From Planctomycetota bacterium (lineage in GTDB: Bacteria; Planctomycetota; UBA1135; GCA-002686595): a stretch of DNA of 64,000 bases. The stretch spans positions 1 to 64,000 of the forward strand of contig JAEUHZ010000032.1 of assembly GCA_016795205.1 (NCBI GenBank), written 5' to 3'. The translations under genes and the position numbers were made by a program. The notes beneath the pieces were generated by a model. It saw only the letters and a list, made by a program, of their open reading frames with translations. It made no database searches and was not told the DNA's origin. The first letter of the stretch is position 1, and each line of letters starts with the position of its first letter. Below are positions 51,201 to 62,812 of this stretch, in pieces.

Positions 51201-51552
51201 GCCAGACCTGCTCCTGGCGTCGGTGTGCGGCTTCCACGTCGTGATCGCGGCCGGCCGAGCCGGCAAGCCGTCGCGCGTGCTCGTCGACACCGGCGATCCG
51301 GCCCAGCTCGTGGCCCGCGCGCGCGCGGGCGAAGGCCGCGAGGTCGCCTCCGTACGGCCGGGCGTGGCGTACGACCTGCGGGTCGTGGCGACCCGCGCGC
51401 GGGGCGTCGTGCTCGTCGAGCTCGACGGCCGCCGGGTGGCGCTCGAGCAGCGGCCCGTGCCGCGCAACGACCTCGGTGACCGGCTCGTCGCACTGCGCAG
51501 CTTCGAGCCGCTGCGGCTCGTGACCCTGACCGTCGAGGCGGCCGTGCGCTGA
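48271..51552 (+). CDS. Transmembrane Ser/Thr protein kinase with large extracytoplasmic region
   Basis: A 1093-residue kinase. Residues 17-285 are an active-looking Hanks kinase: GRGATGTVY (24-32), ATP Lys46, HRDVKPAN (137-144) with catalytic Asp139, DLG at 157-159 in place of DFG, and GTPHYISPEQ. A single membrane helix is at about 303-322. The roughly 770-residue remainder is Ala/Arg/Glu-rich, coiled-coil in part, and ends in a beta-rich region (VDVRFALQPRAD, GVVLVELDGRRVAL) resembling concanavalin/LamG-like folds. It overlaps the preceding gene by 19 bases, with an SD-like GGAGGGA directly before the ATG at 48271. Confidence 0.92.
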   Translation: MDGEALKPRDVPRIPGYRIEGVLGRGATGTVYRARQLSVDRLVALKVLHADLVGAQSAERRLQREARATARLAHPHIISAIDMGEVDGRWWYAMELVDGVSLQERIRAGPLSEREALRIAIPIAEALQHAFERGVVHRDVKPANILLERGGRALLVDLGLAFAEDDPLVTKDGATLGTPHYISPEQARDPSQADAQSDLWSLGATLYHAVCGRPPFSGNSVAEILSSVLYEPVPDPAALAPQVSRGFTLILRKCLARDRARRYATPAELVADLERVRERRAPNVRRAALEPVAGASARRLRRAALALPAAVALALLAWQGLGGGGTEPADEALPTAVASDPIERLIEAAEGPATELGPALARAVALVRALPPESREAQRAAGARAHLEARLAAEIQRFQLAAQPRFAAALREHQFEDAAALASTTLEREFAAATGGAALPPDLEESLVGWLGGLAARVDAERRAAEERLRAALREEWRSRVVPEVRAQLEAGRWRTARALLTTGLRAWASGAGLPRAGIPAAALETELARLRDEAVEPELARLDARWGEVDELLRAWVAERSAALAGAVEGRTLSDGASLLRTEWELELERRRLSVEEFPAGLLHLAHEELAKAERALSDQARALAVDDARRGLLELEDETLALWRARRYAEVAELHERASEEAWRQPVRAVHELRAREGRLLEDLLRRASAGVLARDGERVELALGTITYAGRLAAGLDPLARGFGLALEGGKPPLLVLRAGPGLEGALVVAPEIVESFARLASTPDDRLLGVLFRLREGRTREARDGLDAGALPRDEPLVADAEERVRASLAERRSEAEAVREAALARYRLALREGREGTDPARLAKRIERILREDSGALSAEEVSELRRLRDERLAELAPPSPSVEELLRPNVFTALGGARVRLRYDLDALKPGGLDPGTWIRDGQGRVSLRYALSDSDLLSRAGPSLVLREPLEVQSEAVDVRFALQPRADAPPDLLLASVCGFHVVIAAGRAGKPSRVLVDTGDPAQLVARARAGEGREVASVRPGVAYDLRVVATRARGVVLVELDGRRVALEQRPVPRNDLGDRLVALRSFEPLRLVTLTVEAAVR

Positions 51553-51563
51553 GCGCCGGAACG

Positions 51564-51593
51564 TCGAGCGGGGCCCGCGCGCGCCCGGCTCGA
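51564..51593. terminator. Hairpin between convergent kinase and CMD-like genes
   Basis: TCGAGCGGGGC (51564-51574) pairs with GCCCGGCTCGA (51583-51593) with one mismatch and an 8-base loop, in the 98-base gap between stops. Confidence 0.5.
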
Positions 51594-51650
51594 ACCGCGC
51601 TCGCCGTCAGCCCCTGCTCGCGGCGCGAGCCCGAGCCGCGCGCGCGTCGC

Positions 51651-52253
51651 TCAGGGTCGGGCGAAGCGACGCACGACCTCGCGCGCGTCCGCGATCCGCG
51701 CGGGCGGAGCCAGATCGGCGACCGCATCGACGACCTCGAAGACCTCCTCCGGTCGCGCCCCGCAGCGCACCGCGCCGCGTGCATGGCTCGCGAGCTGTCG
51801 CCCCTGGCCCAGGACCGCGAGGGCCGCGCACGCCAGGAGCTCGCGACGGTCGGCGGCCAGGCCGGGGCGCGCCAGGACGCGGCCGTAGGCGTGCTCGACC
51901 ACCTGGCGCGCGAAGAGCGGGTGGTAGCGCTCGAGCAGGGCGCGGACCTCGTGCTGCGCCTCGGCGTAGATCCGGCCGAACAGCTCGGCGCCGCCGGTCG
52001 TCGGTTCGAGCAGCTCCGCGGCCGACGGCGCGCCCAGCCCGCCGGCGGCGTCGAGCACGCCGTAGGATTCGACCGCGCGTGGCACGCCGGCGAACACGTG
52101 CACCATGAGCAGCGCCTCGCGCCAGCGGCGATCGGGCTCGCCTGCTCCTGCGTTCCGGCGTTCGGCGCGCACCGCGTCCCACGCGCCCAGCACGCAGGCT
52201 GCGAAGAGTCGCGCCAAGCGGCGGTCGGCGTCGGGCAGGCTGGCCTCGCTCAT
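51651..52253 (-). CDS. Carboxymuconolactone decarboxylase (AhpD-like) family protein
   Basis: A 200-residue all-helical protein. The segment ELLACAALAVLGQGRQLASHARGAVRCGARPEEVFEVV follows the CMD/AhpD core pattern (helix, 'L..H...A...G.t.eEi.e'). The CxxC of peroxidase-active AhpD proteins is absent, so antioxidant thiol chemistry is not supported; a binding or lyase role is possible. An N-terminal acidic helical region precedes the core. The ATG overlaps the psd stop by four bases, so it is translated with the phosphatidylserine decarboxylase. Confidence 0.75.
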   Translation of the reverse strand: MSEASLPDADRRLARLFAACVLGAWDAVRAERRNAGAGEPDRRWREALLMVHVFAGVPRAVESYGVLDAAGGLGAPSAAELLEPTTGGAELFGRIYAEAQHEVRALLERYHPLFARQVVEHAYGRVLARPGLAADRRELLACAALAVLGQGRQLASHARGAVRCGARPEEVFEVVDAVADLAPPARIADAREVVRRFARP

Positions 52254-53053
52254 GACGGCCGAGCGAACGCGCCGATCCGCGCGCCCAGGCGCACGGTTTC
52301 CCCGGGCGCGAGTTCCGCCCGCGGGGTCGCCGCGCCGCGCGGCGCGACGAGCACGATCGTCGAGCCCATCTCGAAGCGTGCCAGCTCGGCGCCCCGCGCG
52401 AAGGACGAGCCGGGGCGCACGGGCTCCGTGGCGTAGCTCGGCTCGACGCCGACGACGCGGATGCGCCCCACGTTGAGCGCGCCCACGAGCACGAGCAGGA
52501 ACGTCCCGCGCGGGTGCTCCAGCCGCAGCACGCAGCGCTCGTTCACGTCGAGGACCCGCCGGCGCTCCAGCACGGCGGGCGCCACGGAATGGCGCTCGCC
52601 GTCGATCCAGCGCGCCGCGGTGAGCCGCGCGTCGAACGGGGCGTGGATGCGGTGGTAGTCGCGTGGGGACAGGTAGATCGTCCAGGCACTGCCGCCCTCG
52701 AGGTCGAGCCCGACGTCGAGGCCACCGGCCAGCTCGGCCAGCGAGTAGGAGCGGCCCTTGGCCTGGAGGATCGTCCCGCGTTCGATCGTGCACACGGTCT
52801 GGACCGTGCCGTCGACCGGCGAGAGGACCGCGAGGGGATCGGGATCCAGCGGTCGTGCGCCGGGCTTCAGCTCGCGCACGAAGAAGGCGCCGAGGCTCGG
52901 AAACTCCTCGATCGCGAGGCGCACCTCCGCGAGGTCGGCGCCGACGTGGCGCGCGAAGCCCCGGTAGACGGTCCCGCGCAGGCAGCGCGGCACACGCCGG
53001 TCGGTCGCCCAGCCCATGAACCGGGAGAGAGCCCGGCGCGCGCAGCGCGTCAT
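52250..53053 (-). CDS. psd: Phosphatidylserine decarboxylase
   Basis: Makes phosphatidylethanolamine from phosphatidylserine at the inner membrane. The 267-residue proenzyme has FPSLGAFFVRELKPGARPLD, LSPVDGTV (conserved Asp), SPRDYHRIHAPFDA (catalytic His) and the self-cleavage motif FEMGSTIV, where Ser231 becomes the pyruvoyl group. The usual LGST is MGST here. It is coupled by ATGA overlaps to genes on both sides, an unusual neighbourhood for psd, which often sits next to pssA. Confidence 0.93.
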   Translation of the reverse strand: MTRCARRALSRFMGWATDRRVPRCLRGTVYRGFARHVGADLAEVRLAIEEFPSLGAFFVRELKPGARPLDPDPLAVLSPVDGTVQTVCTIERGTILQAKGRSYSLAELAGGLDVGLDLEGGSAWTIYLSPRDYHRIHAPFDARLTAARWIDGERHSVAPAVLERRRVLDVNERCVLRLEHPRGTFLLVLVGALNVGRIRVVGVEPSYATEPVRPGSSFARGAELARFEMGSTIVLVAPRGAATPRAELAPGETVRLGARIGAFARPS

Positions 53054-53835
53054 CCGCCCGGCGCGCCTCCGCCTTGTCCGCCACCGCCGCCCTGCCCGCC
53101 GCCGCCCTGCCCGCCGCGGCGACCAGGGCGCGCGCCCGCGCCGCCCTCGAAGCCGCCGCCGAACCCGCCGCGGAAGCGGTCCATCTCGCTCTCCGCGATC
53201 TGCTTGCCGAGGTCGGGCCCGAACAGGCGCTCGAGCTCGCCGTTGGCCCAATCGCGCGCGTCGCGGAACGAGCTGCGCAGCTGCTCGCCGTCCAGGCTGC
53301 CGGACTCGCGGGCCTGCCGCATGCTCTCGCGCAGCTCGTCGATGCGCGCGCCCGAGCGGCGGTAGAAGTCGGCCAGTTGGCGCTCCTCGGCCTGGTTCAG
53401 GCCGAAGCGTTGGGCTTGCCGGTTCGCGCGCTGAACCAGCGCTTCCTCCTCGCGGCGCGCACGCTCCTCCTCGCGGCGGCGCTCCTCGGCGGCCTTCTCG
53501 TCGGCCAGGACCTGCAGGATCTGCTCGCGCTGGACGGCGACCACCGGGCCCGCACCCGCTGGGGCGGCCGGCGTGGCGACCTCGGGCGCGACGGGCGCGC
53601 GGGCGGCCGCGGCCCGCAAGGCGCGCACTTCGGCCTCGAGGTGCGCGACCTGCATCGAGAGCTCGACCACCTGCTTCTCGGCGGCGGGGGAGAGCGCCAC
53701 GGCGGGCGCGGGCTCGATCCGCGCGGGCTCGACGGCCGCCGTCGAGCGCGTCGGCGCGGGCGCGAAGAGCAGCGCCCCGGCGGCGCCAGTGGCAGCCGCG
53801 ACGAAGAGCCCGACGACGACGAGGAGGAATTTCAT
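53050..53835 (-). CDS. Membrane-anchored coiled-coil protein with glycine-rich tail
   Basis: A 261-residue protein. Residues 1-24 are a hydrophobic signal or anchor (MKFLLVVVGLFVAAATGAAGALL). A Pro/Ala linker and a coiled coil (residues about 50-80 and 105-145) follow, then a helical region (FGLNQAEERQLADFYRRS, LDGEQLRSSFRDARDWAN) resembling periplasmic Spy/CpxP-like helical hairpins in outline only. The last 40 residues are Gly/Gln-rich and low in complexity. Function unknown. The ATG at 53835 is chosen for the signal and a nearby SD-like GAGGAGGAA (minus). It is the first gene of the three-gene psd unit; a TAGGAT (53872-53877, minus) lies upstream. Confidence 0.75.
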   Translation of the reverse strand: MKFLLVVVGLFVAAATGAAGALLFAPAPTRSTAAVEPARIEPAPAVALSPAAEKQVVELSMQVAHLEAEVRALRAAAARAPVAPEVATPAAPAGAGPVVAVQREQILQVLADEKAAEERRREEERARREEEALVQRANRQAQRFGLNQAEERQLADFYRRSGARIDELRESMRQARESGSLDGEQLRSSFRDARDWANGELERLFGPDLGKQIAESEMDRFRGGFGGGFEGGAGARPGRRGGQGGGGQGGGGGQGGGAPGG

Positions 53836-54010
53836 GCTGGGTTCCCGACGGGTGCGCCCGTCCACACGTGGATCCTAGGGTCTGCCAGGGCCGGAGGCAC
53901 GCGGAAGGGGGCCGTCGATGGACTCGACGCCCCGGGTGCCCCATCCTGCGGGATCCAGGAACCCCGCACGCCCCCACAGGTTCCTCGCCGCCGCCGAACC
54001 CCCGCCCCCC
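53836..54010. other. Divergent intergenic region, psd operon / acyl-CoA dehydrogenase
   Basis: 175 bases holding a minus-strand TAGGAT (53872-53877) for the psd operon. Nothing with the TANNNT pattern was seen close to the plus-strand ATG at 54011. Confidence 0.4.
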
Positions 54011-55159
<1,149 letters not shown>

Positions 55160-55166
55160 GCGGGCC

Positions 55167-55838
55167 GTGTCGCGCACCCTGCTCGTGCTGGCCAAGGCGC
55201 CCTGGGCCGGGGTCTCGAAGACGCGCCTGCAGGCCGAGGCGCGGCTTGGGCCCGAGGCCCTGGCGCGGCTCCTCGAGGGCTTCGTGCGCGACGTCCTGGC
55301 GGCCTGCGCCGCGGTCGAGGAGGCGCGGCTCGAGATCCACGCCGCGCCGCCGGGGAGCGAAGCCCTCTTCCGCGAGCTGGCGCCGCAGGCGGCGGTGCAC
55401 GCCCAGGTCGACGGAGACCTCGGCGCGCGCATGCAGGCCGCCTTCGAGGTTGCCTTCGCCGCTGGCGCGCGCGCGGCGGTGCTGATCGGGACGGACGCGC
55501 CGCACCTGGGTGCAGAGACGCTGCGCACGGCCTTCGCGGCGCTCGAACGCGCGGACTGCACGCTCGTGCCGGCCGAGGACGGCGGCTACGCGCTGCTCGG
55601 TTGCTCGCGCTGGTCGCCGGGCCTCCTCGACGGCGTCGAGTGGAGCAGCGAGCGCGTGCTGGCGCAGACCTTGGAGCGCGCGGCGCGCGCCGGCCTGTCC
55701 GTGGAGCTGCTCGCGCCGACCTTCGACGTCGACCGCGCCGCGGACCTCGAGCGGCTCGCGGCGCTGCTCGCCGTGGATCCCCGGCGGGCGCCCGCGACCG
55801 CGGCGGCGCTGCGCGCGGCGGGCCGCGCGCCTCAGTAG
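55167..55838 (+). CDS. DUF2064 / TIGR04282-type glycosyltransferase-like protein
   Basis: A 223-residue GT-A-like protein with the family start LLVLAKAPWAGVSKTRL, an acidic LIGTDAPHLGAETL (nucleotide-diphosphate metal site) and LVPAEDGGYALLGCSRWSPGLL. Related proteins take part in arsenosugar or other modified-sugar synthesis, and the N-terminal 'KxPxxGxxKTRL' is shared with CobY/MobA-type nucleotidyltransferases. Substrate is unknown. GTG start at 55167. The stop overlaps the convergent sulfatase-fold gene by seven bases. Confidence 0.82.
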   Translation: MSRTLLVLAKAPWAGVSKTRLQAEARLGPEALARLLEGFVRDVLAACAAVEEARLEIHAAPPGSEALFRELAPQAAVHAQVDGDLGARMQAAFEVAFAAGARAAVLIGTDAPHLGAETLRTAFAALERADCTLVPAEDGGYALLGCSRWSPGLLDGVEWSSERVLAQTLERAARAGLSVELLAPTFDVDRAADLERLAALLAVDPRRAPATAAALRAAGRAPQ

Positions 55839-57349
55839 CCGAGCGCCTTCAGGACCCGCACGACCTCCGCGTCACCCGCCTCGAGCGCGTCGCGATTGGC
55901 CTGCAGGATCGCGCCGATCTCGGGGAAGCGCGCGTCGAGCGCCGTGAAGCGCAGGAGCTCGGCCTGCAGCCGGTCGACCGGCGCGCGCGGCGGCGGCGCG
56001 GGCGCGAGGTTGTGGGACTCGTAGGGATCGGCGGCCGTGTCGTAGAGCTCGTCCGAGAGGCTGGCGAGACGGCGCTCGCCGTTCGCGCCCGGGACGTGCG
56101 CGAAGCGGCGGATCCACTTCCAGCCGCCGATGCGCACGGCCTTGGCCTGCACCGCGCCGTCGAGCGCCTCGCGGTCGACCTTCTCGGAGTAGACCGGTCG
56201 CGCGGGTTCCGACCCACTGGCCCAGGCGCGCGCGAGCGACGTCCCGCGTGCAGGCCCGTCCGGCGCGAGCGGTGGGAGGCCGAGCAGGTCCAGGATCGTC
56301 GGCGCGAGGTCCGCGAGGCTCGTGTCCACGCCGCGCACGCCCGGCGCCGGGCGTCCGGGGAGCGTCGCGGGCCAGTGCACGACGAGCGGCACGCGCACGC
56401 TGGCCTCCGAGGCGTTGCGGCCGTGCTCGAACCAGTAGTCCTGCTCTCCCAGGCTCTCGCCGTGGTCGCTGGTCACGACGACCAGCGTGCGCTCGAGCTC
56501 GCCCGCGGCGCGCAGCGCGTCGAACAGGCGCCCGAGCTCGTGGTCCACGTAGCGCACCTCGGCGTCGTAGCGGTCGCGCACGCGCGCGGCGTCGATGCGG
56601 CCGTGCGCGTCGCGCGCGTCGGCGGGCACGTTGTACTCCGCGATCCAGCGCCGGTGGATCGCGCGCGGGTCGTGTGGCGGAGCAGGCGGGATCCACTCCG
56701 GCTCCTCCCGCTCGAACACGCGGTGCTCGGCGGGCGCGTCGTAGATCCCATGCGGGTCCATGGCGTGCAGCCACAGGAACCAGGGCGCGCCCGCGCGGCG
56801 GAACGAGCCGCGCGGGCCGGCGTCCGCGGCCGGCGGCCCGAGGCCCAGCGCCGCCAGCGCGCCATCGACCAGCGAGCGCGCGGTGCGTTGCGGCACGTTC
56901 TCGGGCGGCACGCCCAGCTCGTCCGGCAGGTCCTCCGTCCACGAGTCGAAGCCGCGCGCGAGGCCCGAGAAGCGCTCCAAGAGCACGAAGTTCCCGACGA
57001 TCGCCGCCGTGGCGTAGCCCGCCGCGGAGAGCCGCTCGGACAGCAGCGGCCGGGCCGGATCGAGCGGCACGAGCAGGTCGCGGGCGCCGTGCTCGTGCGG
57101 GTAGAGTCCGGTCATCAGCGTCGCGATCGAGGGCGTCGTCTTGCCACGGGGGGCCGTGACGCTCGTGAAGCGCAGGCCCTCGCGCGCGAGGCGGTCGAGG
57201 TGCGGCGTGACCTCGCGCGGGTAGCCGGCCGCGGACAGCCGGTCCGCACGCCAGGTGTCGATCGTGACGAGCAGCACGTTGGGACGCTCGGGCGCCGGCC
57301 CGCAAGCCGCGCCGCACAGCGTCGCGCAGAGCAGGACCGCGGCCCTCAT
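55832..57349 (-). CDS. Sulfatase-fold lipoprotein with Thr in place of the formylglycine Cys
   Basis: A 505-residue alkaline-phosphatase-superfamily protein. The lipobox ATLCGAAC predicts membrane anchoring at Cys16. Metal ligands are visible in LLVTIDTWRADRL (Asp31) and VVTSDHGESLGE. The position of the sulfatase C/S-x-P-S-R motif reads TTPSI (Thr71-Ile75), so formylglycine formation is excluded and a threonine nucleophile, as in phosphodiesterase or phosphoethanolamine-transferase members, is more likely. The true substrate is unknown. It is coupled to the LplA/LipM-type gene by an ATGA overlap. Confidence 0.85.
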   Translation of the reverse strand: MRAAVLLCATLCGAACGPAPERPNVLLVTIDTWRADRLSAAGYPREVTPHLDRLAREGLRFTSVTAPRGKTTPSIATLMTGLYPHEHGARDLLVPLDPARPLLSERLSAAGYATAAIVGNFVLLERFSGLARGFDSWTEDLPDELGVPPENVPQRTARSLVDGALAALGLGPPAADAGPRGSFRRAGAPWFLWLHAMDPHGIYDAPAEHRVFEREEPEWIPPAPPHDPRAIHRRWIAEYNVPADARDAHGRIDAARVRDRYDAEVRYVDHELGRLFDALRAAGELERTLVVVTSDHGESLGEQDYWFEHGRNASEASVRVPLVVHWPATLPGRPAPGVRGVDTSLADLAPTILDLLGLPPLAPDGPARGTSLARAWASGSEPARPVYSEKVDREALDGAVQAKAVRIGGWKWIRRFAHVPGANGERRLASLSDELYDTAADPYESHNLAPAPPPRAPVDRLQAELLRFTALDARFPEIGAILQANRDALEAGDAEVVRVLKALGY

Positions 57350-58065
57350 CGCGCGGCCACGAAGTCGGGGTCCAGGTAGCGCGCGCCGAGCTCCCGGGCA
57401 CGCACGCGCTCGGCCGGCTCGGGCACCGCGCGCTGGAACGCGAGCTCGAAGCGCGCCGCGAAAGCCGCCACGACCAGCTCACCGAGCTCGGCAGGTGTCG
57501 GGCCCCCGGGCAGCGTCGCGACCCCGGTCTCGAGCGCCGAGCCGCCGATCTTGATCGAGCCGTGGTGCAACACGCGTCCCCGGCGGCGTCGCTGCGCCGT
57601 GCCCACGCCCTTGCGCCCGTCCCAGGCCAGGTCGAGCGGAGTCGAGGCGTGGAAGCACATGCCCGTGCCGGATCGGTCCGACTCGAGGGTCGTCGCGCCG
57701 CGCGGGACGGCGTCGACCCCGGCCGCGCGCAGTGCGTCCGCCAGGGCGCTGTGCACGCGCTGGTACGACTCGCGCGTGGCGCCGCGGTAGAGCGGGTGGT
57801 CGAGGCGTGCGGCGATCGAGAAGGTCAGCTCGCGGACGTGGTGGATCGCGCCGCCGCCCGTGATGCGCCGCACGAGCGCGCGCGCCTGCTCGCGTCCGGG
57901 GACGTCCGCCAGGGACTGGAAGTAGCCCAGCGAGAGCGTGTCCGGCGACCAGCTGTACAGGCGCAGGGTCGGCGGCGCCTCCTCGGCCTCCAGCAGCGCC
58001 TCGTCGAGGCCCATGTTGAAGGCCGGATCGGCGCCCCAGGTCACGACGAGACGCCAGGCTTCCAC
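57346..58065 (-). CDS. Lipoate-protein ligase A / LipM octanoyltransferase family enzyme
   Basis: A 239-residue BPL_LplA_LipB-fold protein that attaches lipoyl or octanoyl groups to lysines of carrier domains. It has RRITGGGAIHH at 66-76 (the R-R-x-x-G-G-G-x-x-x-H motif) and the lysine-bearing KGVGTAQRRRRG with Lys152. Cys137 in GTGMCFHAS is at about the place of the catalytic Cys in LipM-type octanoyltransferases, which favours that activity. GcvH, a lipoyl-domain substrate, is encoded about 4.3 kb away. The GTG start is six bases after a TACGAT -10-like element (58072-58077, minus), so the mRNA would be nearly leaderless. Confidence 0.83.
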   Translation of the reverse strand: MEAWRLVVTWGADPAFNMGLDEALLEAEEAPPTLRLYSWSPDTLSLGYFQSLADVPGREQARALVRRITGGGAIHHVRELTFSIAARLDHPLYRGATRESYQRVHSALADALRAAGVDAVPRGATTLESDRSGTGMCFHASTPLDLAWDGRKGVGTAQRRRRGRVLHHGSIKIGGSALETGVATLPGGPTPAELGELVVAAFAARFELAFQRAVPEPAERVRARELGARYLDPDFVAAR

Positions 58066-58127
58066 GCCACGATCGTACCCGCGTGGCGCGCGGCGCTCGA
58101 CGGCCCGCGGGCCGCGCGGCCGGCCGC

Positions 58128-59225
58128 TCAGGCGGTCGGAGCGCCGGCGGCGCGTCCGGCGAGGTAGGTCTCGCAGACGAGCTCGAGGATCTCGGGCCGG
58201 TCGTCGGGGTCGATCCCCAGGGCGTCGAACTCGGGCAGGCTCTCGAGGCGCGTGGCCTCGCCCAGCCCGCCGATCGACAGCACCAGGTCCAGCGTGTGGA
58301 CCAGCCGGGCCAAGGCCGCCGCGCGGCTGTGCTCCGCGTTCTTCTCGTAGTGGTGGTGGCAGCCGGCCACCGAGACCAGCTCGTCCGGCAGCTTCCAGGC
58401 GCTGGCGATGCGCTCGCCGGCGCGCTCGTGCTGCAGGAAGAACACGCGGCCGATCAGGCAGGGCCGGATCTCGAAGCGGTCGCGCACCTCGCGGCGCACG
58501 GTCTCGAGCAGGGCGATCTTGCCGATGTCGTGGAGCAGGCCGATCAGGAACGCCCGGTCCGGCTCGAAGCCCAGGCGCGGCGCGATGGCGCGCGCGATCT
58601 GCGCCGCGGACTGGGACTGGCGCCAGACCTCGGTCGCGATCGCGGCCAGCCCCTTGTCGCGCAAGAGCATCGTGCGCATCGAGACGGACATGATCATGGA
58701 GCGGGTGGCGCGCATCCCCAGGCGCACCACGGCGTCGCGCAGCGTCGTGCACGGATGGTGCGTGGCATACAGCGCCGAGTTCGCCACCCGCAGGAGCTCG
58801 CTCGTGATCACGGCGTCGTGCGCGATGAGCTCGGCCACGTCGGCCACGCTCGAGCTGTTCTTGGACGTCATCTCCATCGCGGAGAGCGTCGTCTGGGGGA
58901 GGTGCGGCAGCTCGAGCTGTCCCTCGTCCACGCGGTGCGAGACGGCGGCCAGGACCTGCTCCTCCTTGGCCGAGAGCGTGGCATTGAAGTGCTCCCGACC
59001 GTCGAGCATGGCGAGCAGGTCGCCGTTCAGCGCGGGCTGGTCGAGGTTCGGCAGCGTGGCCGGAGAGGGCAGGGCCCCCGCGATCGAGTCGACCGCGCGC
59101 GGGTCGAGGCGCGGGCGGTCGGGCTGGCGCACGCGCGCGGGACCGGCGGCGCGTGGGGAGCGGGTGGTGGCCGGCGCCGCGGGACGCGCGACGAACCCGA
59201 ACAGGCGCTTGAGGAAAGCGAGCAT
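58128..59225 (-). CDS. HDOD domain protein
   Basis: A 365-residue signalling protein. An N-terminal Pro/Arg-rich linker leads into an HDOD domain from about residue 95 to 330 (LPHLPQTTLSAMEMTSKN, IAHDAVITSELLRVANSALY, LRDAVVRLGMRATRSMIM, AFLIGLLHDIGKIALLE). HDOD proteins are HD-GYP relatives often lacking phosphodiesterase activity; the HDIGK segment keeps HD but other HD-GYP residues were not found. They commonly act with chemotaxis, FlhF or c-di-GMP pathways. The ATG at 59225 starts the hydrophobic MLAFLKRLFGF. It sits downstream of gcvP but is 173 bases away. Confidence 0.88.
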   Translation of the reverse strand: MLAFLKRLFGFVARPAAPATTRSPRAAGPARVRQPDRPRLDPRAVDSIAGALPSPATLPNLDQPALNGDLLAMLDGREHFNATLSAKEEQVLAAVSHRVDEGQLELPHLPQTTLSAMEMTSKNSSSVADVAELIAHDAVITSELLRVANSALYATHHPCTTLRDAVVRLGMRATRSMIMSVSMRTMLLRDKGLAAIATEVWRQSQSAAQIARAIAPRLGFEPDRAFLIGLLHDIGKIALLETVRREVRDRFEIRPCLIGRVFFLQHERAGERIASAWKLPDELVSVAGCHHHYEKNAEHSRAAALARLVHTLDLVLSIGGLGEATRLESLPEFDALGIDPDDRPEILELVCETYLAGRAAGAPTA

Positions 59226-59258
59226 GGGGGATCCGGGGTCCGGCGCGGACCCGCGACC

Positions 59259-59283
59259 CGCCACCTATCGGCCCGAGGTGGCG
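59259..59283 (-). terminator. Hairpin downstream of gcvP
   Basis: CGCCACCT (59259-59266) pairs with AGGTGGCG (59276-59283), loop 9 bases. It overlaps a minus-strand TAGGTG -10-like element (59262-59267) for the HDOD gene, so it could end gcvP transcription or occlude that promoter. Confidence 0.35.
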
Positions 59284-59398
59284 CCGGGGTTGATTCCGTG
59301 CGCCGTTCGGGGCGACGCCGGCGGCCTCGTCGCCGTGCCCGGCCCGCGGCCCGACGCCCCCGGCCCCGCGACGGAGCCGTCCCGGCCCGCGCCGCCGG

Positions 59399-62317
<2,919 letters not shown>

Positions 62318-62375
62318 GGGGGCGGTCGTCAGGGTCGTGATCGGTGAGCGCTGGAGCGCGGGCTGCGGCGGCCGA

Positions 62376-62801
62376 TCAATGCTTCTTCTCGGCCAGGAAC
62401 TGCTCGTAGGAGGCCGCGTCCATCAGCTTCGGCAGGTCCTTCGAGTTCGGGCGGATGCGCACCAGCCAGCCCTGGTTCCAGGGATCCTTCGAGAGGATCT
62501 CCAGGTGGTCCTCGATGGCCGCGTTGGTCTCGACGACCTCGCCCGCGACGGGCGCGTACAGGTCGGAGACCGCCTTGACGGACTCGATCTCGCCGAAGGT
62601 CTCACCCTGGTCCAGGGCGCGGCCGGCCTCGGGCAGGTCGCAGTAGACGAGGTCGCCTTCGTTGCCGTTGCACAGCTCGTTGATGGCGAAATCGGTGATG
62701 CCGACGAGCACGGTGTCGCCGTCGGGCTTGACCCACTCGTGGCTCTCCGTGTAGCGGCGGTCGTCGGGGCGTGCGGAACGTGCGCTGGACTTCTGGCTCA
62801 T
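62376..62801 (-). CDS. gcvH: Glycine cleavage system H protein
   Basis: The lipoyl carrier of the glycine cleavage system. The 141-residue protein has the family core [29 protein letters not shown] and the lipoylated Lys76 in [14 protein letters not shown]. The Met-start at 62801 gives a short charged N-terminal extension beyond the usual about 125 residues. gcvT ends 11 bases upstream. The lipoyl group must be made and attached elsewhere; an LplA/LipM-type enzyme is encoded at 57346-58065. Confidence 0.97.
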   Translation of the reverse strand: MSQKSSARSARPDDRRYTESHEWVKPDGDTVLVGITDFAINELCNGNEGDLVYCDLPEAGRALDQGETFGEIESVKAVSDLYAPVAGEVVETNAAIEDHLEILSKDPWNQGWLVRIRPNSKDLPKLMDAASYEQFLAEKKH

Positions 62802-62812
62802 GGGATGGGGGT

